Shown: positions 52,317 through 61,101, counted from the first letter of the stretch. The stretch is DNA of 64,000 bases from Amycolatopsis albispora (GCF_003312875.1 NZ_CP015163.1:2170001-2234000); one strand, 5' to 3'. The notes: generated by a model not told the origin, from the sequence alone. Made by a program: numbers and translations.

Positions 52317-53613
52317 TCATCAGGAACAGGAACAACGCCGACGCCGCGCCGAGCAGGCCGTTGGACAGCCAGCCGGACCGGCCGTCGCGCTCGATCCGCT
52401 TCGAGTTCAGCAGCAGCATCAGGGTGATCGCCAGGAACGGCATGAACACCGAGCCCAGCACCCCGTAGACCAGGGTGAGCCCGAACGGCTTGTCCAGGAA
52501 CAGCAGGAACATCGGCGGGAAGGTCAGCCACAGCAGGTACCCGCGGAACGGCAGGGACTTCTCCACCGCGGTGGCGCGGTAGGCGGTGGTCTCGCCCTTG
52601 TCCTCACCGGGCACCTCGGCGTCGACCAGTTCCGCGCGGCGGCCGTGCGGCAGGCGGATGGTCCGGGTCCAGTCGGCGAACAGCAGGCTCACCCCGTTCC
52701 ACACGCCCAGCAGCGAGGTGGTGGTCACCGCGAGGAAGCCGACCAGGAACAGGATGCGCGCCCACTGGCCGTACCGCTCCCCCAGTTCGTTGCCGAGGAT
52801 CAGCAGGCCGCTGTCGGACTGGGTCAGCTTCTGTCCGAAGAGGATGGTCGAGCCGACGATCAGCATGGCCACCACGAAGATGCCGGTCATGAGGTAGCCG
52901 ACCGCGTTGTCCAGCCGCATCATCGACAACCAGCCGGTGCCCTTCCAGCCCTTGGCGAACATCCAGTAGCCGTAGGCGGCCATGGTGATGGTGCCGCCGA
53001 CACCGCCGATCAGGCCGAGCACGTACACCGTGGACCCGGCGGGCAGCTGGAAGGTCAGGCCCTTGGCCAGTTCCGCCAGGTCGGGGGTGACCAGGACGGC
53101 CACCGCGACCACCGAGGCGAACTTGATCAGCACCAGCACGGTCATGAACTTCTCGAAGAAGTGGTACCGCTGCGCCCAGACCAGCGCCAGCCCGACCACA
53201 CCGGCGATCATCGCCCAGCCGCGCACGGGCAGGCCGCCGAACAGCGCGTTGAGCGGCAGGCCGACCGCGGACATCGCGGTGGCGCCGTAGACGAAGCCCC
53301 AGATCACGATGTAGAGGCCGAAGAAGCCGGTGGCCCAGCGGCCGAGCCGCCGCCAGCCGTCGAGCAGCGTGGTGCCCGAGGCCAGGTGCCAGCGGCCGAC
53401 GCCCTCGCCGAGGGCCAGCTTGAGCACGGTGCCGATGAGCGCCGCCCACAGCAGCAGGGTGCCGTACTGGGCGCCGGCCACCATGGTGGCGACCAGGTCT
53501 CCCGCCCCGACGCCGGTGGCCGCGGCCAGCAGGCCCGGTCCCAGTCCCCGGAACCTGGCCTTGCCGGTCGGCGGGGTCAGCTGTGGTTCCAGCCGCGTGG
53601 CGGAAGTGTTCAT
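52288..53613 (-). CDS. Nramp-family divalent-metal transporter-like protein
   Basis: This 441-residue protein has about 11 membrane segments and Nramp-type elements: GPGLLAAATGVGAGDLVATMVAGAQYG in the first segment and GLIGGVGGTITMAAYGYWM in the middle. The canonical DPGN metal motif of segment 1 is here GVGAGD, and the segment 6 MPH motif is not evident, so it belongs to the divergent branch whose substrate may be Mg2+, Al or something else. ATG at 53613; upstream frame residues are not hydrophobic. Single gene. Confidence 0.82.
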   Translation of the reverse strand: MNTSATRLEPQLTPPTGKARFRGLGPGLLAAATGVGAGDLVATMVAGAQYGTLLLWAALIGTVLKLALGEGVGRWHLASGTTLLDGWRRLGRWATGFFGLYIVIWGFVYGATAMSAVGLPLNALFGGLPVRGWAMIAGVVGLALVWAQRYHFFEKFMTVLVLIKFASVVAVAVLVTPDLAELAKGLTFQLPAGSTVYVLGLIGGVGGTITMAAYGYWMFAKGWKGTGWLSMMRLDNAVGYLMTGIFVVAMLIVGSTILFGQKLTQSDSGLLILGNELGERYGQWARILFLVGFLAVTTTSLLGVWNGVSLLFADWTRTIRLPHGRRAELVDAEVPGEDKGETTAYRATAVEKSLPFRGYLLWLTFPPMFLLFLDKPFGLTLVYGVLGSVFMPFLAITLMLLLNSKRIERDGRSGWLSNGLLGAASALFLFLMITDLVERFG

Positions 53614-53728
53614 GGGCTCGGGCTCCTCGTTGCGCCGGAGATGGGTGCCGACGACCGTAGGAACGCCGGACGCTCGCCGGCGCCGGTCTTCACCGTTTCT
53701 TAGGACGGTGGGTCGTAACGAATCGGAC

Positions 53729-54379
53729 TCAGCGGCCCAGCCGGTAGCCGAAGCCGCGCACGGTGGCCAGCAGGCCGGGCCGGTCCAGCTTGCCACGCAG
53801 CGTCACCACGTGCGCGTCGAGCGTGCGCGGGCCGGGTGCCTCGCCCCACACCTGCTCGACCAGCGCCTGCCTGCTCACCGCGGTGCCCGCCGCCTTCGCG
53901 AGCACGGCGAGGATGTCGAACTCCTTGCCGGTCAGGGCGATTTCGGTGCCACCGGCGGTGACCCTGGCCGCGGCCAGGTCGATGCGCACGTCGCCGAGTT
54001 CGACCACCTCCGGCGCCGGGCGCGACCGGGGCCGCCGCCGGGCGACGGCGTCGATGCGCGCGAGCAGCTCGGGCAGGCGGACCGGCTTGACGAGGTAGTC
54101 GTCAGCACCTAGGCGCAGGGTGCGGACGATGTCGCGCTCGGCGGAGCGGGCGGTCATCACCAGCACGGGGAGGTCGGCGGCGCGGCGGAGCTCACGCAGC
54201 ACGGCGAGCCCGTCGGCGTCGGGCAGGCCGAGGTCGAGCAGCACGAGGTCGGCGTCCTGGCGCAACTGGGGCACCTCGGCGGCGAGGCGGGCACGGACCG
54301 CGCCGTGCCCGGCCGACACCAGCGCGTCCACCACCGCGGCGGCCACGCCGTCGTCGTCCTCCACCACCAGAATCCGCAC
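53729..54379 (-). CDS. Orphan OmpR/PhoB-type response regulator
   Basis: This 216-residue protein has a receiver domain (ILVVEDDDG; phospho-acceptor Asp in LVLLDLGLPDADG; VMTARS; the Lys of DYLVKPV) and an OmpR winged helix (EFDILAVLAKAAGTAVSRQAL; RTLDAHVVTLRGKL; VRGFGYRLGR). GTG at 54379. No histidine kinase gene is adjacent, so the partner is elsewhere. It lies between the Nramp-like gene and a hairpin repeat, with the possibility that it controls the transporter downstream. Confidence 0.92.
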   Translation of the reverse strand: MRILVVEDDDGVAAAVVDALVSAGHGAVRARLAAEVPQLRQDADLVLLDLGLPDADGLAVLRELRRAADLPVLVMTARSAERDIVRTLRLGADDYLVKPVRLPELLARIDAVARRRPRSRPAPEVVELGDVRIDLAAARVTAGGTEIALTGKEFDILAVLAKAAGTAVSRQALVEQVWGEAPGPRTLDAHVVTLRGKLDRPGLLATVRGFGYRLGR

Positions 54380-54437
54380 CCGGCCGAGCCTAGCTCCCGC
54401 CGAGCCACCTCGCGCCGCAGCCGCAGGGGTGACCGGA

Positions 54438-54492
54438 TGTCACGAATGTGGCTTTCGAGACGTCTGGCGTCTCGAAAGTGGCTTTCGTGACA
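54438..54492. repeat. Dispersed hairpin repeat, copy 3 (variant)
   Basis: This copy has the same TGTCACGAATGTGGCTTTCG left half as copies at 849 and 1188. In its right arm GCCAC of the canonical form is replaced by GTGGC, so the middle of the stem no longer pairs and an internal loop forms while both ends still do. It lies 24 bp past the matC-like stop. Confidence 0.85.
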
Positions 54493-54516
54493 CCCCGGCC
54501 TGCTCCGGGGCTGTCG

Positions 54517-55806
54517 TCAGGTGAGGAGCAGTTGCGGCAGCACCATGGTGAGAATGGTGAACGCCGGGCCGATCAGGACCATGGCGAAGCCCCACGCCGT
54601 CAGCCGTTTCGACAGCAGGGGCCGTTCCGGTTCCGCCGCCGAGGCCACGATCGTGGCGCCCGTGGTGGAGAACGGCGCGCAGTCCACAAGGGACGCCGAG
54701 ATCGCCAGCGCGTAGATGAACCCGGTCATCTCCAGCCCGCCCCCGGCCACCAGCAGTGGCACGGCCAGCGGGATCAGCGCACCGAGAATGCCGATCGTGG
54801 AAGCGAAGGCCGACACCAGCCCGGCGATCACGCAGATCACCACCGCCGCGATCAGCGGCACGTTCACCGACCGCGCCAGCTCGCCGAGCTGGTCGATCGC
54901 GCCCAGCCGGGTGAGCACGCCGACGTAGGTGAGGATGCCGCCCAGCAGCAGGATCGTGCCCCAGTCCACCTTCGAGATGGCCTTGCGGCCGACGTCGGGC
55001 ACCAGCAGCGACAGGAACACCGCCAGGGTCAGCGCGACCACGCCGAGGTTGACGTCCACATCCAGCACGGTCAGCGTGAAGAACCCCGCCACCAGCACAA
55101 AAAGCGTGACCAGCACGGTGACCTGCGTGCGGTTGACCGGCGGCGCCTCGGTGAGCACCGCGGTACCGCCACCACCGGACGGCTCGGCGGCGTCCCGGCG
55201 CGAGCGGCGCACCAGCTCGGGCCCGCCGAACATCAGGAAGGCCACCAGCACCACCAGCGCGTTCACCCCGACCGACAGCCCGAACATCAGCGCCGCGTTG
55301 TAGGGCAGGCCCGCGTCCTCGGCGATGGTGGCCACGGTGATGCCGTTGATGCTGGTCGGCGCGAGCGCGCCGCCGACGATCGCCGAGCTCATCGCGATGC
55401 CCATCAGCGTCGGGCTGATCCGGTGCGTGGTGGCCAGCGACATGGCGATCGGCACCACGGCGAACGCGGCGTGCGACGTGCCGAGGCAGGCCACGCCGGT
55501 GCCGATCAGCCACAGCGCCCACGGCAGCAGCGCCACCCGCGGCCCGACCAGCCGGATCGAGCGGTCCACCAGCCAGTCGATGGTGCCGGTCTCCCTGGCC
55601 ATGCCGAACAGGTAGGTGATGCCCAGCAGGATCAGCAGCGCGTCCACCGGGAACGCTTCGAGGATCTCGTCGAGCCCCTCGCCGACCACGCCGATGCCCA
55701 CGATGAACGCGGCGACCAGGGCCAGCGCTCCCATGTGGACGTTGCGAATCGCGGAAATGGCGAACACGGCCGCGAAGACGACCAGCGCGATGATTTCGGC
55801 GCTCAT
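54517..55806 (-). CDS. MatC-like/SLC13-type carboxylate carrier
   Basis: This 429-residue protein has about 12 membrane segments and an N-terminus (SAEIIALVVFAAVFAISAIRNVHMGALALVA, read in pieces) like the MatC_N dicarboxylate-carrier domain. The ISPTLMGIAMSSAIVGGALAP and STIGILGALIPLAVPLLVAG segments are typical ion-transporter-superfamily hairpins. It should import a small carboxylate for the adjacent catabolic genes. ATG at 55806 overlaps the SAF dehydrogenase stop (ATGA). Confidence 0.85.
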   Translation of the reverse strand: MSAEIIALVVFAAVFAISAIRNVHMGALALVAAFIVGIGVVGEGLDEILEAFPVDALLILLGITYLFGMARETGTIDWLVDRSIRLVGPRVALLPWALWLIGTGVACLGTSHAAFAVVPIAMSLATTHRISPTLMGIAMSSAIVGGALAPTSINGITVATIAEDAGLPYNAALMFGLSVGVNALVVLVAFLMFGGPELVRRSRRDAAEPSGGGGTAVLTEAPPVNRTQVTVLVTLFVLVAGFFTLTVLDVDVNLGVVALTLAVFLSLLVPDVGRKAISKVDWGTILLLGGILTYVGVLTRLGAIDQLGELARSVNVPLIAAVVICVIAGLVSAFASTIGILGALIPLAVPLLVAGGGLEMTGFIYALAISASLVDCAPFSTTGATIVASAAEPERPLLSKRLTAWGFAMVLIGPAFTILTMVLPQLLLT

Positions 55807-57098
55807 GCTCCCGGCTCCCTTCGGCTGGAGTGGACGGCGGCGAGCCCGGGATCGACGCCTTCGAGGTCGTCCAGGCACACGAGTTCCCCGGCGGCGACGG
55901 CACGGCGCAGCCGCGTGCCCCCGAGCAGGTAGTAGGGCGCGACGCCCGGCGACGGCGGCACCATGACCGGTGCGACCCCGTTGATTTCGTGGTGGTGCCC
56001 GGTCACCTGGAACGAGGTGCCGGGGCCGAGCGAGGTGGCCGCCCTCGCCGCCAGCAGCGTGGTGGGTGACGGCACCGGCGCCGCGGTCCCGGCCACCGCC
56101 GCGTGGATGGTGAGCGGGGTTTCCACGCCCATCGCGTGGTACGGCCAGTAGAAGCAGGCGTACTTGCCGTCGCGGCTGACCACGTGCCCCTTGCCGCGCA
56201 GGAGTTCCCAGGTGACCGGGTCGCCGGTGCGCACCACCGCGAACACGCCTCCGGCGAAGCTGGCTTCCCCGGGCAGGCGCAGGGCGGAGAACACGTCCAC
56301 CACCCCGTCGCGGCCGAGAATGCCGCCGTCCTCGCGGGCGGCGTAGACGTCGGCGAGTTCGGCGATCCTGGCGACCGGGTAGTGCAGGCCCTCGACGTCC
56401 GGCACGGCGCCGGTGCGCATCGCGACCACGGTCATCTCGCACAGGTCGGCCGCCGCCGAGCGCTTGAGCCCGCCGACGAGCGCGGCGCGGCGGTCCAAAG
56501 TGGTCCGTGGGTCCGGGCCGAGGTCGAGCAGCCCGGCCAGTTCCGGCGCTTCGACGCTCACTCCGGCCTGGGTGACGGTGCCGGTGGCCGGGTCGAAGAC
56601 CAGGTCGTACTCCCCCGACTTGCCGATGGCGACGATCTCCAGCCCGGTGGCGGACACCCAGTCGACCAGGCGGAGCAGGTTGGCGGGCTGGTCGCCGTCG
56701 CCGGGCAGGTAGCTGAGCCCGGCCGCCCGCGCCTTGGCCGCCAGCGCGACCCCGGCCACGGTGTCGACCTCCTTGCTGACCATCACCACGTGCACGCCGT
56801 GGTCCAGGGCGGCTTCGGCGTAGGCGGTGCCGACGGCGACCTGACCGGTCGCCTCGACGAGCACGTCGATACCGCTCCAGTCGAGCGCGCTGCCATCAGC
56901 CAGCACGGCCGGGGCATCGAGGCCGAGTTCGGCGAGGGTGCGGCGCATACCTTCGGTGCCGGGCTCGACGAGCACCTCCGGTATCAGCTCTGGCGTGTGC
57001 CTCAGCTGCGCGAGCAGCGTACGGCCGTAACCACCGTTTGCGCCGGTCAGCGCGATCCGGACCGGCTCGCGGTCCCGCGCGGCATGGGAGTGGATCAC
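55803..57098 (-). CDS. NAD(P)-dependent dehydrogenase-like protein with SAF domain (COG4091 type)
   Basis: This 431-residue protein opens with a Rossmann fold (RIALTGANGGYGRTLLAQL; VLVEATGQVAVG) related to homoserine dehydrogenase, continues with GLEIVAIGKSGEYDLVF and HAMGVETPLTIHAA, and ends in a SAF domain (YYLLGGTRLRRAVAAGELV). It resembles COG4091, whose role is mostly unproven. GTG at 57098 sits behind TTGGAGC; a TTG start at 57161 is possible but unlikely. It is coupled with the MatC-like carrier and divergent from the DUF1537 kinase, so it probably acts on a four-carbon acid or its aldehyde. Confidence 0.82.
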   Translation of the reverse strand: MIHSHAARDREPVRIALTGANGGYGRTLLAQLRHTPELIPEVLVEPGTEGMRRTLAELGLDAPAVLADGSALDWSGIDVLVEATGQVAVGTAYAEAALDHGVHVVMVSKEVDTVAGVALAAKARAAGLSYLPGDGDQPANLLRLVDWVSATGLEIVAIGKSGEYDLVFDPATGTVTQAGVSVEAPELAGLLDLGPDPRTTLDRRAALVGGLKRSAAADLCEMTVVAMRTGAVPDVEGLHYPVARIAELADVYAAREDGGILGRDGVVDVFSALRLPGEASFAGGVFAVVRTGDPVTWELLRGKGHVVSRDGKYACFYWPYHAMGVETPLTIHAAVAGTAAPVPSPTTLLAARAATSLGPGTSFQVTGHHHEINGVAPVMVPPSPGVAPYYLLGGTRLRRAVAAGELVCLDDLEGVDPGLAAVHSSRREPGA

Positions 57099-57123
57099 CG
57101 TTGCTCCAATCTGAGGGCCGTAC

Positions 57124-57180
57124 TGTGACACACGATCTAGATTTTTACAAACTTGCACCAAATCTTCACATGCGGTGTGA
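57124..57180. promoter_or_regulatory. Operator candidates in the SAF-dehydrogenase/kinase gap
   Basis: The 89-bp divergent gap, markedly AT-rich in its centre (TAGATTTTTACAAA), has TGTG-A-CACA at 57124-57132 and TCACA-TGCGG-TGTGA at 57166-57180. Both contain TGTGA/TCACA half-sites. They could bind the DeoR-type regulator encoded at 59086, which would then control both arms of the cluster. Confidence 0.5.
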
Positions 57181-57187
57181 TGGGCCC

Positions 57188-58414
57188 ATGCTGGGAGCCA
57201 TCGCCGACGACTTCACCGGCGCCACCGATCTGGCGATCATGTTGCGGCGCACCGGGTACCGGGTCGCGGTCGCCATCGAGGACCACGACCCGGGCGCACC
57301 GGAACGCGCGGGACTCGACGCCCTCGTCATCGCGCTCAAGACCCGCACCGCGCCGGTCGCCGAGGCGGTGGACGCGTCGCGAGCCGCGGTGCGCCGCCTG
57401 CGGGACTGGGGCGCGCGCCAGGTCTACGTGAAGTACTGCTCGACCTTCGACTCCACCGACGCGGGCAACATCGGCCCGGTGCTCGACCTGGTCTCGGCCG
57501 AACTGGGCGCGGACAAGGTGGTGGTCGCCCCGGCACTGCCCGCCAACGGCCGCACCGTCTACTTCGGACACCTGTTCGTCGGCGCCGACCTGCTCGAGCA
57601 CTCCTCCATGCGGCACCACCCGCTCACCCCGATGACACGTTCCCGGGTCGCCGACCTGCTTCGCCCGCAGACCCCGCACCCGGTGGCGGAGGTGCACCAC
57701 ACGACGATCAGCCAGGGCGTGGACGCGGTGCGCGCGGCGATCGAGGCCGCACCCGGCCGGTACGTCGTGGTGGACACCATCGACGACGAGGACCTGCGGG
57801 TGCTCGGTGCGGCGGTCGCGGACAGCCCGGTGCTCAGCGGTGGTTCCGGGCTCGCCTGCGGGCTGCCCGGTCCCGGCACGCCCGGCGACGACTGGAAGTC
57901 CGTTCCGGACACCGGCCGCGTCGTTCTGTGCGGCAGCGCGTCGGCGACCACCCGGCGGCAGATCGCCACCGCGGCCCGCACCCAGCCGGTACGCCGGGTC
58001 GATCCCCGTGCGGCCGTTCACGAACCGGACGCCGAAGTCGGCCGCATCTTCGACTGGGTCCGCGCGCAGCAAGCGGCGCCGGTGGTTTACGCGGCCGGGG
58101 AACCCGGGGACGTGGTGTCCGAAATAGACGGTCACGCGGTCGCGCCCGCCGTCGAAGGGGTCCTGGCCGGGGTGGCGCGGCGGCTCGTGGACGAAGCCGG
58201 GATCACCCGGCTGCTCGCGGCGGGCGGTGAGACCAGCGGCGCGATCGTGCGCGCGCTCGGCATCGGCCTGCTGCGGATCGGGCCGGAGATCGCGCCCGGC
58301 ATCTGCTGGAGCGGCGCGGTCACCAGCACCGGAACCGAGCTGGCGCTGGCGCTCAAGAGCGGCAACTTCGGGCCGGACGACCTGTTCACCTCGGCATGGG
58401 ACCGGCTCGCGTGA
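57188..58414 (+). CDS. Four-carbon acid sugar kinase (DUF1537/OtnK type)
   Basis: This 408-residue kinase starts LGAIADDFTGATDLAIM, the DUF1537 N-terminal signature, with KYCSTFDSTDAGNIGPV in the substrate domain and GGETSGAIVRALGI plus SGAVTSTGTELALALKSGNFG in the C-terminal nucleotide domain. Family members phosphorylate threonate, erythronate or their 2-/3-oxo derivatives. ATG at 57188, which gives the usual length of about 410; longer frames cross the operator region. Coupled to the aldolase by GTGA. Confidence 0.92.
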   Translation: MLGAIADDFTGATDLAIMLRRTGYRVAVAIEDHDPGAPERAGLDALVIALKTRTAPVAEAVDASRAAVRRLRDWGARQVYVKYCSTFDSTDAGNIGPVLDLVSAELGADKVVVAPALPANGRTVYFGHLFVGADLLEHSSMRHHPLTPMTRSRVADLLRPQTPHPVAEVHHTTISQGVDAVRAAIEAAPGRYVVVDTIDDEDLRVLGAAVADSPVLSGGSGLACGLPGPGTPGDDWKSVPDTGRVVLCGSASATTRRQIATAARTQPVRRVDPRAAVHEPDAEVGRIFDWVRAQQAAPVVYAAGEPGDVVSEIDGHAVAPAVEGVLAGVARRLVDEAGITRLLAAGGETSGAIVRALGIGLLRIGPEIAPGICWSGAVTSTGTELALALKSGNFGPDDLFTSAWDRLA

Positions 58415-59082
58415 GCGCGCTCGACGAACTGCTCGCCGCCGGGGTCCGCGTGGTCGAGGAGGGGCTCAGCCCGGGCACCAGCGGCAACATCAGCGTGCGT
58501 GACGGCGACCGGATCCTGCTCAGCGGCACCGGCGTTTCGCTCGGGCGGATGCGGCCGGAGCAGGTCGCCGTGCTCGATCTCGACGGCAGGCTGGTCGACG
58601 GCGCGAAGCCGTCCAAGGAATGGCCGCTGCACCTCGCCTTCTACCAGCGCGACGAGAAGCATCGGGCGGTCGTCCACGTGCATTCGCCGTCCACCGTCGC
58701 GGTGTCCTGCCTGGAACCGTGGGCCGGGCACAGCGCGGTTCCGCCGCTCACGCCGTACTTCGTGATGCGGGTCGGCCAGACGCCGCTGCTCCCCTACCGC
58801 CCGCCCGGCGATCCGGGACTCGGCGAGGACCTGCGGGACAGCCCGTGGGAACTGCGGGCGGCGTTGCTGGCCAACCACGGTTCGGTGGTGGCGGGCACAA
58901 CGCTCGGCGAGGCGGTCGATCGGGCCGTGGAGCTGGAGGAGGCCTGCCGGATCACGCTGCTGACCAGCGGGCACGCGCGGCGCGAACTGGACGAGGTCGC
59001 GACCGCGGCGCTGGCGCGGCAGTGGGCCAGTCCTTGGGGCACACGAACTCCGCCGCCTACACTGAGCGCCCCGAGGAGGTAG
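58411..59082 (+). CDS. Class II aldolase/OtnC-type 3-oxo-tetronate-4-phosphate decarboxylase-like
   Basis: This 223-residue enzyme has the class II aldolase/adducin fold: PGTSGNISVRDGD, the two zinc histidines in VVHVHSPSTVA, a third in LLANHGSVVAGTTL. In tetronate pathways such OtnC enzymes decarboxylate 3-oxo-tetronate-4-phosphate to dihydroxyacetone phosphate. GTG at 58411 overlaps the kinase stop, so kinase and aldolase act in sequence. The product of the SAF dehydrogenase would be the kinase substrate if the pathway follows that scheme. Confidence 0.88.
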   Translation: MSALDELLAAGVRVVEEGLSPGTSGNISVRDGDRILLSGTGVSLGRMRPEQVAVLDLDGRLVDGAKPSKEWPLHLAFYQRDEKHRAVVHVHSPSTVAVSCLEPWAGHSAVPPLTPYFVMRVGQTPLLPYRPPGDPGLGEDLRDSPWELRAALLANHGSVVAGTTLGEAVDRAVELEEACRITLLTSGHARRELDEVATAALARQWASPWGTRTPPPTLSAPRR

Positions 59083-59085
59083 CCC

Positions 59086-59886
59086 ATGGCGAGCCCGCCG
59101 CTCATTCCCGAGCAGCGACGGCAGGAGATCCTGCGACACCTGCGGCACGCGCAGGTGCTGAGCTACCACCAGCTCACCGAGCTGCTCGGTGTCAGCCACA
59201 TGACCATCCGGCGTGACATCGCCGCGCTGGAGAAGCGGGGCAGCGTGGAGGCCACGCCGGGCGGCGCGAAGATCGCCACCCGGCTGCTGCGCGAGCCCGA
59301 CCGCACCGAGAAGGCGGGCACCGACCGGGCCGAGAAAACCGCGATGGCCAGGGCCGCGGCCACCATGGTGACCGACTCGATGACGGTCTACCTCGACGCC
59401 GGGACCACCATCCAGGCGATGCGGCCGTTCCTCGGCGAGGTGCGGGACCTGACCGTGGTCAGCAACGACCTGGCCACCGTGGCGGACTTCTGCGACCACC
59501 CCGGTGTGGACCTGATCTGCGTCGGCGGCCGGGTGGAGACGGCGAACCGGTCGACCGCGGGCAGGCTCGCCACGCTCGCGCTGCGGGAGCTGTCGCTGGA
59601 CATCGCCTTCCTGTCGTCGAGTTCGTGGGACGTCGGGCACGGGGTCACCACGCCGGTCGAGGCGAAGGTGGAGGTCAAGCGGGCGGCGCTGGCCGCGGCC
59701 ACCACGTCGGTGCTGGTCGCGGGCAGCGCGAAGTTCGGCCGGTTCGCGCGGTACCGCGTGCTGCGGCTGGACGAGATCGACAAGATCATCACCGACGACG
59801 GGCTCGACGACGAGGCGGCCGCGCAGATCGCCGAAACCGGTACGCCGCTGGTGCGGGCCGGGCTGGACAGTTCAGACGTCGCCTGA
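59086..59886 (+). CDS. DeoR-family regulator of the four-carbon-acid cluster
   Basis: This 266-residue protein has the DeoR HTH at the N-terminus (RRQEILRHLRHAQVLSYHQL; VSHMTIRRDIAALEKRG) and the sugar-phosphate-binding DeoRC domain (YLDAGTTIQAM; VVSNDLATVADF; VAGSAKFGRFA). It should sense a phosphorylated intermediate of the pathway. ATG at 59086 follows GAGGAGGT. It is 3 bp after the aldolase stop, so it is autoregulated with kinase and aldolase. Ends overlap the converging MerR gene by 15 bp. Confidence 0.92.
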   Translation: MASPPLIPEQRRQEILRHLRHAQVLSYHQLTELLGVSHMTIRRDIAALEKRGSVEATPGGAKIATRLLREPDRTEKAGTDRAEKTAMARAAATMVTDSMTVYLDAGTTIQAMRPFLGEVRDLTVVSNDLATVADFCDHPGVDLICVGGRVETANRSTAGRLATLALRELSLDIAFLSSSSWDVGHGVTTPVEAKVEVKRAALAAATTSVLVAGSAKFGRFARYRVLRLDEIDKIITDDGLDDEAAAQIAETGTPLVRAGLDSSDVA

Positions 59887-60573
59887 CATCGCGGCGCTGA
59901 GCGCGGCCGCGCCGTCGAGCAGGGCCCGCGACCGGCTGGTCAGCGCCGCTTCCCTGGCGGCCAGCATGTCCTTGAGGTCCTCCCCGCGACGGCCGAGGCG
60001 GATCTGCGGCATCAGTGTCCGAAGTGGACCGACGCGGTAGCCGGCGCCGCGCAGCTGGTGCACGATCCGCGCGTCGCGCACCTGAGCCGGTGAATACCGC
60101 CGCCGCGCTCCCTTGGCCTCGTCGCGATCGGGCACGACCAGCCCTTCGGCGTCCCAGTGCCGCAGAGTCGACGGGCGCACCCCCAGCGCGGCGGCGAGTT
60201 CGGACACGCTCATCGCGTCCGACGGGCTGACGTCGAGAATCGGTTCGGCGGAAATGGCCTCGGCGGCCTCCTGGGCGAGGCGCAGGTCCGTGCGTTCGGT
60301 GTGCAGCCGCGCGTGCGCCGCGTCGAGCAGGGCCAGCGCGAGCGCGGGCGCGGTGTGCGCGGCCCGCATGATCTTCTTCGCCTCGACCGGCCCGGTTCCG
60401 GCGGCCAGCGCGCGGTAGGCGAGCACGCTCCGGACGTGCACCTCGCGGTAGAGGCGGTACCCCGACGCCGTGCGCTCGGCCGCGGGCAGCACGCCGTCGC
60501 GCTCCAGGTTGCGCACCTGCTGCACCGAGCACCCGGCTCGCCGCGCCACGGTGGCCGTGTTGAGAGTTGACAC
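59872..60573 (-). CDS. MerR-family regulator with two HTH domains
   Basis: This protein of about 233 residues has one MerR HTH at its N-terminus (TATVARRAGCSVQQVRNLERDG, GYRLYREVHVRSVLAYR) and a second one near residue 140 (MSVSELAAALGVRPSTLRHWDAEG, RRRYSPAQVRDARIVHQLR). Tandem MerR domains in one chain are unusual. GTG at 60573 is the likely start; the longer upstream frame is spurious. It is divergent from the DUF6194-like gene across 63 bp and may regulate that operon. Confidence 0.82.
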   Translation of the reverse strand: MSTLNTATVARRAGCSVQQVRNLERDGVLPAAERTASGYRLYREVHVRSVLAYRALAAGTGPVEAKKIMRAAHTAPALALALLDAAHARLHTERTDLRLAQEAAEAISAEPILDVSPSDAMSVSELAAALGVRPSTLRHWDAEGLVVPDRDEAKGARRRYSPAQVRDARIVHQLRGAGYRVGPLRTLMPQIRLGRRGEDLKDMLAAREAALTSRSRALLDGAAALSAAMSGDV

Positions 60574-60636
60574 GCGCTGACCATACGGTTCGCCGCCCGA
60601 AGTCTCCACGAGCACCTTAATGAAACGCTGGAACAC

Positions 60637-61101
60637 ATGAAGCCAGAAGAGATCATCGGATACGTGGACGGCCTCGACGGGGTGCTGACCGTTCAGCCGT
60701 CCGAGGGCGACGGCACGCCGGAGCTGGCGTGGGGTGACACGTTCTTCTACTACGCCCCCGACGGGGTGATGCCGACGAACACCCAGCCGTTCGCCACCAT
60801 CGTCACCAAGAACTACCCCGGCGACGAGCTGTCCCGCCTGGACCGGCCGGACGTGTTCCGCGTGAACATCGCGGCGGGCAAGGACAACTTCGTGAAGTGG
60901 ACCGGCCACGCCCCGCGCGACACGCCCGCCGGGGAGGTCGACTACAGCGCCTTCGACACGCTGATGCCGCATCCGGTCTACGGCACCGTCGGCTGGCTCG
61001 CCGTGGTGAACCCCGGACCGCGGACCGAGGCGGACACGCGGGAACTCCTGCACACCGCCTGCGAACTGGCGCGAGCCCGCTACGAACGCCGCAACGGCTG
61101 A
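60637..61101 (+). CDS. DUF6194-like protein
   Basis: This 154-residue soluble protein begins KPEEIIGYVDGLDGV and has GDTFFYYAPDGVMPTNTQPFATIV and a C-terminal TVGWLAVVNPGPRT. I associate this pattern with DUF6194, an actinobacterial family of unknown role, whose fold resembles MmcQ/YjbR-type DNA-binding-like proteins. ATG at 60637. Divergent from the tandem MerR gene, its probable regulator. Confidence 0.75.
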   Translation: MKPEEIIGYVDGLDGVLTVQPSEGDGTPELAWGDTFFYYAPDGVMPTNTQPFATIVTKNYPGDELSRLDRPDVFRVNIAAGKDNFVKWTGHAPRDTPAGEVDYSAFDTLMPHPVYGTVGWLAVVNPGPRTEADTRELLHTACELARARYERRNG

